Shown: piece after piece, positions 6,556 through 14,697 of the stretch | Numbering within the stretch: position 1 is the stretch's first letter | How the letters are laid out: the number at the start of each line of letters is the position of its first letter | NCBI GenBank assembly: GCA_002339125.1 | Contig: DDJQ01000076.1 | Location: 7,219 to 28,419 of the forward strand | DNA length: 21,201 nt | Direction of reading: 5' to 3' | From: Alteromonadaceae bacterium UBA2620 | GTDB lineage: Bacteria; Pseudomonadota; Gammaproteobacteria; Enterobacterales; Alteromonadaceae | The notes under the pieces: generated by a model | The model's database searches: none | Seen by the model: the letters and a program-made list of their open reading frames with translations, nothing else | Told to the model about the DNA's origin: nothing | Program-made: the position numbers and the translations under genes

Positions 6556-9360
6556 TTAGTTCCCTTCTGCACGCGGTGCAGTGGTGATTTCAGCAGAAGC
6601 CGAGACGCTTCCTTCTAATTTGTCTTTATCTACCGCGGATACCCGGTAGCAGTAACTGCGATTGCCTGATACATCAGTATCAACGTAGTTGGCGGCACTG
6701 ACAGCAGCAAGTTTTCTTACATTGCCACAACTGGAGCCGCGGTACACCTGATAAAAATCAATATCGCTTTCAGGCGCCGGCTGCCATTGCAGCACCACGT
6801 TAGGTGCTGATTCCATAACGCTGAGCCCCTCAATGCTGGCCGGTAGCGGTTTGGTTCTGGCCTCAACCACAGGCGAGGTTACGCCATTGGCGTCATATAG
6901 ATTATACGCCAGTATTTTGTAGCGATAGGTTTGACCATCATCCAGTTTGCTGAAGAAACTCCCCTCATCGACATAGCGACTGGCCGTTCGGCTGCTCAGG
7001 GTTTCCAACAGATCAAATTTGCCCTTGTCTTCACGGTAGATCTTAAAGCCTTTAACATCGGCATCGTTAGCCGGCTGCCAGGTGAGTGTTACTTGTTTCA
7101 CCTGGTTACTCGCCGCCGCAAAGTTCTGAGGTGCTGCCGGCACCGCTTTGGTAGTGGCCGTCACGATATTCGACTTTTGCGTTTCTTGGTCACCATCCAC
7201 CACGCTAATGGCATATTCATAGCTTACGCCATCGGCCAGATTCCGGCGGTCATTATCTGAGTACTGAGTAATGCTCGGGGTAGTGATGGCAGTCACCAGC
7301 TCCCAGCGGGTCACACCCTGTACCCGGCGGTACAGTTTATAACCATCAATATTTTTATGTGCAGTCCAGCTTAAATCCGTACGCCGCAACATGCCCTGAG
7401 CAGCCACACTTAGTGTTACTTCATCCGGACTAACAATACTGGCAAACGCAGACGGGTCGCTGCGCAGACCGTCTTTATCCTCGGCCACCACATAATAAGA
7501 AGTTTGCGCATAGGGTTTAAGATTAGCATCGGTAAATGCCGACTGATTGGCGGGCACCACCGCAATTTCCTGCCAGCCCTGGTTATTCCAACGGCGGTAT
7601 AAGCGGTACTGTTTGATGTCTGCTTCGCCCGATGGCGGCCAGCTGACACGAATAGTGTTATTATCTGCCGAGAGCGCAGGGCTCTGCGCCTGATCCGGGC
7701 GTGGCTTGGTTTGCGCGCTGCGCGTTTCTGATACGAAACCAACGCCTTTGAATTTATTCAGTGCCACCACGAGATAATGATAGGTAGTGCCATCCTTTAA
7801 AGGCTGACCGTTATCCACACCATCAATAAACTGAGTCTTATCGGCGCCGCTCACGTCGGCCAGCTCATCGAGCAGGGTATCCTGTTTCAGCTCTCCTTCG
7901 GTACGGAAGATTCGGTAACCCACTACATCGTCGTCTTTTACCGCCTGCCAGTACAAGTGCGCCGACTTAACCCCGCCAGACACACTGAACTCTGCCGGTG
8001 CTGCCAGTTTTTTCGTTTCCTTGCGGGTAATATTGGAAGGCGCCGAGGCAGACAGTTGATCGAACAGGCGTACCTGATACTCATAAACCAGGCCATCTTC
8101 CAGCCCCTGCTTGTCTACGTATGTGCCATTGTGGCCCGGGTTAATTTCGCCTACCGTCTGCCAGTCATTGGTACCGGCACCACGACGCTCGATGCGCACG
8201 CTATATTCCGAGGCGGCCGGCTGCCACTGCAGGGTGACTTCACGGGTTTTTATTTCACTGTTCGCATTAAGCAGGATGATCGGTGCACTGGTTACCGTCA
8301 CCGGTGGTGATTTCGCACTTTCCTTACCACTGTTGGTTACCGTAGTTACCGCAAACTCATAGCTCTTATCCGCTTCCATGAGGTTAACGGCAGAAACGGA
8401 ATAATTAATCTTACCTGTGTCCTCAATTTTTACCGCAGGCGCCCACACGCCGCCGACTTCACGATAATATACCTGATAGGCCGCGGTTTTTTCCTGATTA
8501 GCAATCGAAGGAACAAAGTCGAGTTTTACGCCGTTAACGTAAACCTGATGCTGCAAAATAGACGGAGCTGCCACATCGGCACTGGCCTGAGCTTTAGCAA
8601 TAGTGGCTTTGCTGACCAGGCCACCATCCATTTCATCACCGGTTTCCAGGATAATATCCAGACGGTAATAAAAGGTGCCACTTTGGGGAATTCGGGTATC
8701 GACATACTGGCTTTCAGTGGTGCTTTCGACAAACTCAAAAGGCCCCGATTCTGATTCGCCCCGATACAGGTTGTAATAAAAGACCGCACCAATATCTGCC
8801 GTTTCCCAGTTCAGCACAACCTGTTCACCCTGTGCTTTGCTGGTAAATGCCGTTAGGGCGGCACTGGCCTGGGCGATATCCGGCTGCACCGACAGCGCCC
8901 GGCGGATGCGGCGTTCCAGTGACTCAACAATTTCCGATGCCCGGGTAACCAACTCACCCTGAGTTTGAAAACTCTCCTGCCAAATTGCCGCTTCCCGGCT
9001 GTTGGACACGTCAATCAGCTTAAAGTCGACAATGATAGTGGCGCGTTTAATATCGATGGAACCAGACAAAATAAAGTTAACGCCCAGTCCGTTGCCGTAT
9101 TGAATAATTTTCTGGGTATCAGCTACCTGGGCACCGCCAATACGGTACAGGCCTTCTTCCATCTGGCGTCTGGAAAGCAGCTGATAGGTTTGGGAACGTT
9201 CCAGCTCTTTACGCATAGAAAAGAGCAGGTCACCGTCCAGACCAATAGCATCAATACTGGCCGGTGACAGGTTGAATAAAGCGAGGCTGGTTTTTGCAAA
9301 AGTAGTGGTTGGTAACAACAACATTACCAACACTACTACCCTAAAGATTACTGCTTGCAT
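6556..9360 (-). CDS. CsgG-like N-terminal domain followed by about eight fibronectin type III repeats
   Basis: A 934-residue exported protein. After a signal peptide (cleavage near TFA|KTS, residue 22), residues 24-160 look like a CsgG/FlgO/TolB-N-type alpha/beta domain: SLALFNLSP, LERSQTYQLLSRRQMEEGLY, GLGVNFILSGSIDIKRATII and VDFKLIDVSN. From residue 165 there are about eight Fn3-type beta sandwiches, seen as recurring LTWQPA...DVKGFKIYRE...YVD...DGxTYxYxVxA patterns, near 165-258, 263-357, 360-448, 452-552, 555-645, 647-738, 741-837 and 839-928. The last one has a probable disulfide (SSCGN and SYCYR). Fn3 arrays usually make extended spacers or binding surfaces. No lipobox or membrane helix is seen after the signal, so it is periplasmic or secreted. 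A GAGG lies close to the ATG. The combination with a CsgG-type head is unusual. Confidence 0.8.
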   Translation of the reverse strand: MQAVIFRVVVLVMLLLPTTTFAKTSLALFNLSPASIDAIGLDGDLLFSMRKELERSQTYQLLSRRQMEEGLYRIGGAQVADTQKIIQYGNGLGVNFILSGSIDIKRATIIVDFKLIDVSNSREAAIWQESFQTQGELVTRASEIVESLERRIRRALSVQPDIAQASAALTAFTSKAQGEQVVLNWETADIGAVFYYNLYRGESESGPFEFVESTTESQYVDTRIPQSGTFYYRLDIILETGDEMDGGLVSKATIAKAQASADVAAPSILQHQVYVNGVKLDFVPSIANQEKTAAYQVYYREVGGVWAPAVKIEDTGKINYSVSAVNLMEADKSYEFAVTTVTNSGKESAKSPPVTVTSAPIILLNANSEIKTREVTLQWQPAASEYSVRIERRGAGTNDWQTVGEINPGHNGTYVDKQGLEDGLVYEYQVRLFDQLSASAPSNITRKETKKLAAPAEFSVSGGVKSAHLYWQAVKDDDVVGYRIFRTEGELKQDTLLDELADVSGADKTQFIDGVDNGQPLKDGTTYHYLVVALNKFKGVGFVSETRSAQTKPRPDQAQSPALSADNNTIRVSWPPSGEADIKQYRLYRRWNNQGWQEIAVVPANQSAFTDANLKPYAQTSYYVVAEDKDGLRSDPSAFASIVSPDEVTLSVAAQGMLRRTDLSWTAHKNIDGYKLYRRVQGVTRWELVTAITTPSITQYSDNDRRNLADGVSYEYAISVVDGDQETQKSNIVTATTKAVPAAPQNFAAASNQVKQVTLTWQPANDADVKGFKIYREDKGKFDLLETLSSRTASRYVDEGSFFSKLDDGQTYRYKILAYNLYDANGVTSPVVEARTKPLPASIEGLSVMESAPNVVLQWQPAPESDIDFYQVYRGSSCGNVRKLAAVSAANYVDTDVSGNRSYCYRVSAVDKDKLEGSVSASAEITTAPRAEGN

Positions 9361-9376
9361 ATCCCTCGCCTGCTAA

Positions 9377-11374
9377 CTAGTTTTTAAATTGATAGGTTTC
9401 GATGATTTGCTTCATGTACCCGTCAATTTTGGCGGAGATTGGAGAGTTAACGTTTGATTTAACACGCTCGTCAAACTTAGCATCAACAAACCGCTCCAGT
9501 GCTTCCAGCGACTCTTTTCGCTTCAGCAGTAACTCTTCACCGGCTTCGAAGTAATCCACTTCACGGTTACGCAGTGGTTGTAATACTTTACGGGATAAAT
9601 CTTCCACCACCTGATCGGCCATCATCTGCAGCATTTCAGTGTCGGTGGCGATTTCCAGAGGATCGTAAGCAATGTTGGCGTCTTTCACCCCATCGTTACC
9701 CACATCTTCTTTAACCAGACGCGAACGGATGGTATCCACACTCACGTTTTGTCCGGTTGAAACATCAACGATACGGTAAGAAATCTCAATAAAACCCACC
9801 TTTTTAGCTTTGTTTACGGTGTATTCTTTTTCGGCATAAACCGGCACCATAATTTTCGCCTGAGGCGCTTCTTTCAGATCGTTTTTATCCGGGTTAGGGT
9901 TCAGCGCTTTCCAGTTAAGGAAGTCAATGTTGTCCTGGATTTCCTGGCCAACCTGATAACGTACGGTTTCGGCACTTTCAGATTTGGTTTCGTCTACTTT
10001 AAACAATAGTACCGAGCCCATAATTGCCACGTCGATACCATACAGGCGGCCCATTTCTTTGGCGGTATCTTCAGATACCACACCGATTTGGCCCAGCTTC
10101 ATTTCTTCCAGAATGGATTTTAGGTTCTCACGTTCAAGGATGTTGATATCCTTGGTGGCGTTGTTGAACAGGTTTGAAATCAACTTACCGGCAATCAGGC
10201 CACCCGCATCCATGTTATAAGAAGGACTCTTGAAGTCGAATACCGCGATAGATTTGATGACACGCTCGCGAATTTTATCCTGCACATCACGTGACTTCTC
10301 GAACAGGCCTTCCATTAACGGATCGAGCTTGCCGATTAACTCATACATGTACCAGGCAACCCCCCAGTAACGATTGTCCATGTATTCAATGGCAATATCT
10401 TCGGCGCGGGATACCACGGCGTTGCGCAGTGCAACGGCACGCGGAGGCAGTGCACCACCGGTATTCTCATCAATTTCAATCGCCAGATTGATTGCCCGGG
10501 CGATATAGCCCTGTTGCAATAAACGGGTTGCTTCGACAATTTTCTCATCAACCTGTTTTTCCAGCGCAGTAGCTTTCCATGCAATACAGTCCTGGTCGTT
10601 AGGACTGAACGAAAGCACTTTTTCACAGGCAAACTCAGCCTGACTCCAGTTTTGCGTATCTAACGACTGGGCAGCCAGTTTTTTAAAGAATGTTGCGTTG
10701 TTCTTTTGATCGGCGTCGGCGGCCATCTTCTTGGCGATGGCGTTGTTCGGATCCAGCATGGTGGCCTTACGGGCTGCCAGCTTGGCATCTTCAAACTCAT
10801 ACTCAACGAAAGCCTTTTTGGCTTGCAACAGATAGTCCCGGGTACCTTCGGTTTTAATCCGCGAAGCTAAGGGGACTGACGCTTCAAAGTTTGGATACAG
10901 CTTTTGTACCTGCTGTAGTGTGAGGTTCGCACGCACCCAGTCCTGACGATCAATCAGTGCCAGCGCTTCAGAATAACGTTCTTTTACTTCATCAATGAGT
11001 TCGCTGCGCGAGCTGTCGATCTGACTTTCCAGCGGCGCAATGGCCGGTAGGTTTGGCGAAAACTGCTTGGCTTCTGCCACCAGAGACTCAGCTTTCTCAA
11101 TGTCATTAATGCTGACACTGGCCGCATTCAGGATCCCCTGTGCCTGACTGATTAATGTCTGTGAGGCTTTCAGGCGTAAACTGCTAAGCTGAGCTGAATA
11201 CTGTTGATTATCCGGCTCCTTGGCAATTGCCTGCTTAAGGTAAGCAATGGCCTCAGCATAATTCCCGGCTGCAGCGAGCTGCTGAGATACATCAAACTCT
11301 TTTTTTCCCTTGCCCGTTGATTGACAGCCTGCCAGGGCTGACAATACCAGAGCGGCCAATACGTACCGTCTCAT
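9377..11374 (-). CDS. CsgG-domain outer-membrane lipoprotein with N-terminal helical/TPR repeats
   Basis: A 665-residue lipoprotein starting MRRYVLAALVLSALAGCQST, with lipobox LAGC and Cys17. Residues about 30-350 are helical repeats of TPR type (GNYAEAIAYLKQAIAKEPDN, NWSQAEFACEKVLSFSPNDQ). Residues about 372-602 form a CsgG domain: KSIAVFDFKSPS, INILERENLKSILEEMKLG, YGIDVAIMGSVL, an insertion of about 70 charged residues that may hold the pore hairpin, then VGFIEISYRIVDVSTGQNV and a C-terminal helix. CsgG itself forms a nonameric secretion pore in the outer membrane, here with a large periplasmic extension. The start at 11374 has GAGG 8 bases upstream and restores a proper lipoprotein signal. 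A longer frame to 11428 would bury it. It follows the FlgT-like gene by 10 bp. Confidence 0.85.
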   Translation of the reverse strand: MRRYVLAALVLSALAGCQSTGKGKKEFDVSQQLAAAGNYAEAIAYLKQAIAKEPDNQQYSAQLSSLRLKASQTLISQAQGILNAASVSINDIEKAESLVAEAKQFSPNLPAIAPLESQIDSSRSELIDEVKERYSEALALIDRQDWVRANLTLQQVQKLYPNFEASVPLASRIKTEGTRDYLLQAKKAFVEYEFEDAKLAARKATMLDPNNAIAKKMAADADQKNNATFFKKLAAQSLDTQNWSQAEFACEKVLSFSPNDQDCIAWKATALEKQVDEKIVEATRLLQQGYIARAINLAIEIDENTGGALPPRAVALRNAVVSRAEDIAIEYMDNRYWGVAWYMYELIGKLDPLMEGLFEKSRDVQDKIRERVIKSIAVFDFKSPSYNMDAGGLIAGKLISNLFNNATKDINILERENLKSILEEMKLGQIGVVSEDTAKEMGRLYGIDVAIMGSVLLFKVDETKSESAETVRYQVGQEIQDNIDFLNWKALNPNPDKNDLKEAPQAKIMVPVYAEKEYTVNKAKKVGFIEISYRIVDVSTGQNVSVDTIRSRLVKEDVGNDGVKDANIAYDPLEIATDTEMLQMMADQVVEDLSRKVLQPLRNREVDYFEAGEELLLKRKESLEALERFVDAKFDERVKSNVNSPISAKIDGYMKQIIETYQFKN

Positions 11375-11384
11375 TGGTTGATCC

Positions 11385-12473
11385 TCAAACTTTGGTTGCG
11401 GTGATTTTGTTACCTGTGACGCCAACAATCTGTATTTTATGTCGTTGCGCTATATTACTGGCCAGCAGTTCTTCATATAACTGTTCTGTCCAGCCCTTAT
11501 AGCTTATGACAAGGTGTGCCACACCATTGGCGATATTAGAAATCTCGATTTGCTGAATAGCCGGCATGGCCTCCTGAATGACCGCTTTCATCTGATTTGC
11601 GACCTCCAGTGACTCAACGCCCTCAATATCAAGAAACATATTTCTGGCTTTTATCTGCTCCTGGTGCCAGAAGCGGATCAGTTGCTTACGTAACTGAGGC
11701 CATTCCTTGCGAATGATATCGGCTGATAGCTTTGCAAAAATACTGTTCGATTTAACACCCGGCTTGCTGGCGCTTTTGCTGCCTGCTGCCAGTACCTGGT
11801 TATCACCCACCCGGGTGACCTGCATACCCAGGGTCAGCTCGTTGGCATTAATTTTCATGCCCTGAAATTCTTCCGGCTTTATTTGGGAATCCACGGTCAG
11901 GTTTACGGCAAAGCCGGCATAAATCGGTTCGTCTTCGTCAAACACCTGAAAACCATCCCGCAACAAACGTTCGGTCATCTCATTACGAGCATGCTGGGCA
12001 ATGATAGGGTTAGTGGAATTTTCGTCGAGTACTACGGTAACGCGGGGCATTTTGGTCCAGCCCATGGAAGCCTGAATCTGGGCGACTCTGTCGACCAGTA
12101 AATCAACCCGCACATCAGCCTGAATAACCACTTCGTAGATGTCTTCGCTGTCACCCACGCCGTCATACATAATTTTGTATTCGTCGATTTGCCCGGCCGT
12201 GCTGGAAAATATCTGATCTTTGCCGAGCAGGTAATTGTTCACGTCGGTACGGGAGCGCACAAAGGTGCCAACCACTTGCTCTACTGCAGCCCGTTTTGCA
12301 TTTTCCAGGGCCACTTTGCGGGCTTCAACAATGTTGTTGTCTGCCACCGCGCTGATACCTTTGGCTTCAACCAGCTTTGCAGACGCTGATGAACTCACAA
12401 CGCTCAGAAAAGCAACAAAAAATGCGGCAACCACGAAAGAATATTGTTTGATGCTTCCACTGCACACTGCCAT
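11385..12473 (-). CDS. FlgT-N/LPP20-like periplasmic protein, first gene of the cluster
   Basis: A 362-residue protein with a long signal peptide (cleavage near ASA|KLV, residue 32). The next about 90 residues resemble the N-terminal domain of flagellar assembly protein FlgT: VEAKGISAVADNNIVEARKV, ALENAKRAAVEQVVGTFVRS, AGQIDEYKIMYDGVG, then YEVVIQADV. The middle part (MPRVTVVLDENS, ERLLRDGFQVFDEDEP, GMQVTRVGDNQVLAAGSKSA) has the look of a TolB-N/CsgG-type alpha/beta fold. The last 100 residues (FLDIEGVESLEVANQMKAVI, QQIEISNIANGVAHLVISYK) make one more small alpha/beta domain. FlgT forms the H ring of the Vibrio sodium-driven flagellum. No flagellar gene is in this window, so a different complex is more likely. 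GGAG lies 5 bases before the ATG. The promoter of the cluster must lie in the upstream divergent gap. Confidence 0.75.
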   Translation of the reverse strand: MAVCSGSIKQYSFVVAAFFVAFLSVVSSSASAKLVEAKGISAVADNNIVEARKVALENAKRAAVEQVVGTFVRSRTDVNNYLLGKDQIFSSTAGQIDEYKIMYDGVGDSEDIYEVVIQADVRVDLLVDRVAQIQASMGWTKMPRVTVVLDENSTNPIIAQHARNEMTERLLRDGFQVFDEDEPIYAGFAVNLTVDSQIKPEEFQGMKINANELTLGMQVTRVGDNQVLAAGSKSASKPGVKSNSIFAKLSADIIRKEWPQLRKQLIRFWHQEQIKARNMFLDIEGVESLEVANQMKAVIQEAMPAIQQIEISNIANGVAHLVISYKGWTEQLYEELLASNIAQRHKIQIVGVTGNKITATKV

Positions 12474-12846
12474 AGTGTCTCCAAATACCCACTATTACTA
12501 CCAATAGTAATTCAATATAATCCAATACCCCGTAATTTGCACTATTACCTGGGGTGCTTTACCCGAATATCGTAAAAAGAAGTCAGCTTATCGAATTTTG
12601 GTGAACTTAATTTGAGTATTCTATGGGTTTTATTTCGTCACTTATAGGACAAAAGTTGACAAATAAGCTCCACAAATCCGATGTGTTGCTAAATAGCGAC
12701 TTTTTACAGCCGTAAATAAAAAAAAGCTTTATAAAGTTGCCATTGGCGTATAGCTTTAATAGTTTGTACAGGCCCAATCCAGCGCGATTACGGTGTCTGC
12801 CTACTTTTATCCTTCCCTCCCGGCTTTATTTTTGAAGGAAAGCGCA
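12474..12846. other. Divergent intergenic region between envelope cluster and GGDEF-EAL gene
   Basis: These 373 bases are AT-rich and hold no convincing gene. They must carry the promoters of the twelve-gene cluster (minus strand) and the GGDEF-EAL gene (plus strand). Visible elements are a 7+7 base inverted repeat close to the cluster start, the 9-mer CACTATTAC twice exactly 50 bases apart (12490-12498 and 12540-12548), a perfect TTGACA at 12656-12661 without a good -10 at normal spacing, and an A-tract at 12718-12725. I could not assign a promoter with confidence on either strand. Confidence 0.6.
12494..12511. repeat. Inverted repeat ATTACTA-CCAA-TAGTAAT upstream of the envelope cluster
   Basis: A perfect 7-base inverted repeat with a 4-base loop lies 21 bases upstream of the first gene of the cluster, so it is inside its leader RNA or overlaps a promoter. 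It is AT-rich, so a hairpin would be weak. A protein-binding site is as likely. The left part of the element is also part of the 9-mer that recurs 50 bases further upstream. Confidence 0.5.
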
Positions 12847-14364
12847 ATGCAAAGTGACTCAACCGGAATCTGGTATTTTGAATGTGACGTATCTGATATC
12901 GAAGCGCACCTGCTGAACCTGCAAAGTCGTTCTGTTATCTATCCCGATGAATGCGAATACCTGATTAAAAACCTGCATAAACTGCATGCTACGTCAGAGC
13001 AGAATACCCATGGCGTGGTCCCGTTGTGCCACCGCTGTGTCACGCTCATTGCTAAAGATGACAAAGTTGAAATTGTTATAAACCGGGAACAGGAAAAAAT
13101 TGACCACGTCACCCAACTGCCATTACGTGTGTCTCTTTTGCGTCAGTTGGGTATCTGGTACGAACAGGATCCGGAGGCGATAACCGGTATCTGTCTGGTC
13201 GAGCTCGACGATTTCAGTGATATTAACGACACCATTGGCCATGCAGCCGGCGACCTGATTCTGTTTGAAATCGCCCGTCGCCTGGAGCGTTACCATGGCT
13301 CCCGGTTTAAGCTGGTCAGGCTGCATGGTGACGAATTTGCCCTGGCGGTCACCCAACTGGACGATGCCGAGGATATCTGGCAGGTCTCAAAATGGATTTG
13401 CGAACAGTTCGAACCACCGTTTATGACCCAGAAAGGCGCCGTCTTCCTGACGCCATCAATTGGTTTATCGCTGAATATTAATACCGGTGAAGAACCCGTT
13501 ACCCTGCTGGAGAGTGCGTACATTGCCCTCAACCATGCTAAAGACGATCCGCTGACCAAAGAGAAATTGTACAATCCTCAGCAGGAACATACCCTTACCC
13601 GCCAGGTATTGCTCGAAGCCCAGCTCAATCAGGCGCTTACCGAAGAAAACAGTTTACTGGTGTGGTACCAGCCCAAACAGGATTTGCATAACCGGCAGAT
13701 TAATGGTCTGGAAGCACTTATCCGCTGGAACCATATTACCGAAGGGCTCATTTCCCCCGGTGAGTTTATCCCCCTTGCTGAGCGCACCGGTTTAATTTGC
13801 AGCATTACCGACTTTGTTGTCCGTCAGGTTGCCAAAGATATCCCCAAACTGCGCATGCACGGGTTTACCGGCAAAGTGTCTATCAATATCTCAGCTAACG
13901 ACTTTATGCGAGCTAACCTGGTGGATAGTCTGCTGGCGTTGCTCAAGCCTTATAACATCGATACCAGTGACATCGAGTTAGAAATCACCGAGGGCGCTTT
14001 TATCAGCGACTTTGATCACTGCATATTACTTCTTACCGCCCTGCGTGACGCCGGGTTTGCCCTATCCATCGACGATTTCGGCACCGGCTACAGCTCTTTG
14101 AGCTATCTTACCCGGTTACCGGTAGATACCATAAAAATCGATATGAGCTTCGTCAGGGAACTGGCTCGCTGTGAGCAGGCCCGGCAAATTTACAAGGGGA
14201 TGATTGATATCTGTAAAGCAATGCATTTCGACGTGCTCGCCGAAGGCGTGGATGATGATGCCCAGCGTGAGGCGCTGGCAGCTATCGGCTGCGATCGCAT
14301 CCAGGGTTATCTGCTGAGCAAACCTTTACCGGTTGATAAACTTGGTGATTTTCTGAATAAATAA
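12847..14364 (+). CDS. GGDEF-EAL protein: degenerate cyclase domain, EAL phosphodiesterase domain likely active
   Basis: A 505-residue soluble protein of cyclic-di-GMP signalling. I chose the ATG at 12847, with AAGGA 8 bases upstream. The frame also extends 18 codons to a GTG at 12793 with no support. Residues 1-80 form a small N-terminal region with a CHRC Cys pair and no membrane helix. The GGDEF domain (about 88-250) has HGDEF (160-164) instead of GGDEF, and the metal site reads VELDDFSDIND, where the first Asp is replaced by Glu. The RxxD inhibitory site is absent. The EAL domain (about 265-505) keeps EAL (Glu289), SINISANDF, LEITEG, IDDFGTGYSSL, IKIDMSF, LAEGVDD and QGYLLSKP, so all usual metal and catalytic residues are there. 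I infer a phosphodiesterase with a GTP-sensing or structural GGDEF domain. It is transcribed away from the envelope cluster and may share its control region. Confidence 0.92.
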   Translation: MQSDSTGIWYFECDVSDIEAHLLNLQSRSVIYPDECEYLIKNLHKLHATSEQNTHGVVPLCHRCVTLIAKDDKVEIVINREQEKIDHVTQLPLRVSLLRQLGIWYEQDPEAITGICLVELDDFSDINDTIGHAAGDLILFEIARRLERYHGSRFKLVRLHGDEFALAVTQLDDAEDIWQVSKWICEQFEPPFMTQKGAVFLTPSIGLSLNINTGEEPVTLLESAYIALNHAKDDPLTKEKLYNPQQEHTLTRQVLLEAQLNQALTEENSLLVWYQPKQDLHNRQINGLEALIRWNHITEGLISPGEFIPLAERTGLICSITDFVVRQVAKDIPKLRMHGFTGKVSINISANDFMRANLVDSLLALLKPYNIDTSDIELEITEGAFISDFDHCILLLTALRDAGFALSIDDFGTGYSSLSYLTRLPVDTIKIDMSFVRELARCEQARQIYKGMIDICKAMHFDVLAEGVDDDAQREALAAIGCDRIQGYLLSKPLPVDKLGDFLNK

Positions 14365-14545
14365 TCCGCGCACTCATAAAAAGGGGTGTGTCTCGATAAA
14401 CGGAATGCTCATCAGTTAGTCAACTTACCCCGCCAGCACAGTCATAGTAGGATTCAGGCCACGAAGCCCCGGCCACACAAGCCGTTAATTTTACAAAAAA
14501 AACACATATTAAAAATAAATAAGCAACACCACGTAAAGCTTCCAT

Positions 14546-14568
14546 ACCAGAAGAGTCTCTATTCTGGT
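14546..14568. repeat. Inverted repeat ACCAGAA / TTCTGGT
   Basis: Two perfect 7-base arms are separated by 9 bases that contain the small palindrome AGAG-TCTCT. The element lies between two plus-strand genes. No T-run follows on either strand, so it is not an ordinary intrinsic terminator. It could be an operator or a structured transcript end. Confidence 0.4.
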
Positions 14569-14610
14569 CCCGGGTAGAAGGCGCAGGCTACTCTGAAGCA
14601 GTAATGCACG

Positions 14611-14616
14611 TATAAT
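14611..14616 (+). promoter_or_regulatory. TATAAT -10-like element upstream of the YitT gene
   Basis: A consensus TATAAT lies 82 bases before the YitT start codon in a region where a promoter is needed. The -35 position at 16-18 base spacing (around CTACTC) does not match the consensus, so the call rests on the -10 alone. Confidence 0.35.
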
Positions 14617-14629
14617 AGGCGCTTAATTT

Positions 14630-14658
14630 TTCGTCAACCTATAAAACTAACAGACGAA
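14630..14658. repeat. Inverted repeat TTCGTC / GACGAA in the YitT leader
   Basis: Six-base perfect arms with a 17-base spacer lie just downstream of the TATAAT element. TTAA flanks both arms. The position downstream of a likely transcription start would fit a repressor site, or a loose leader hairpin. Confidence 0.3.
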
Positions 14659-14697
14659 TTAACTTCATTCAGAACGACAGAAATCCAGTTTATTATT

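Larger units (their letters stand above)
14365..14697. other. Intergenic stretch without a convincing gene
   Basis: These 333 bases lie between the GGDEF-EAL gene and the YitT gene, both on the plus strand. A 63-codon frame at 14386-14577 is rich in Lys, His and Gln, has no good ribosome site and resembles no protein I know, so I do not call it. I see no hairpin followed by a T-run, so no classical terminator for the upstream gene. A 7-base inverted repeat (14546-14568), a TATAAT (14611-14616) and another inverted repeat (14630-14658) are listed separately. Confidence 0.55.

Noticed and set aside
6556..9360. Fn3 repeats as DNA-level tandem repeats
   Set aside because: The units resemble each other only at the protein pattern level. 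I saw no near-identical nucleotide repeats, so recent expansion is unlikely.
12656..12661. Perfect TTGACA as promoter of the GGDEF-EAL gene
   Set aside because: At 16-18 base spacing the bases read CCGATG/CGATGT/GATGTG, which do not resemble a -10 box. The TAAATA further on is 28 bases away.
14546..14568. Intrinsic terminator for the GGDEF-EAL gene
   Set aside because: The stem has only seven pairs with a nine-base loop and no T-run follows on either strand. Listed as an inverted repeat only.
14386..14577. 63-codon frame in the gap before the YitT gene
   Set aside because: Low-complexity Lys/His/Gln-rich translation, no convincing ribosome site and no recognisable family.
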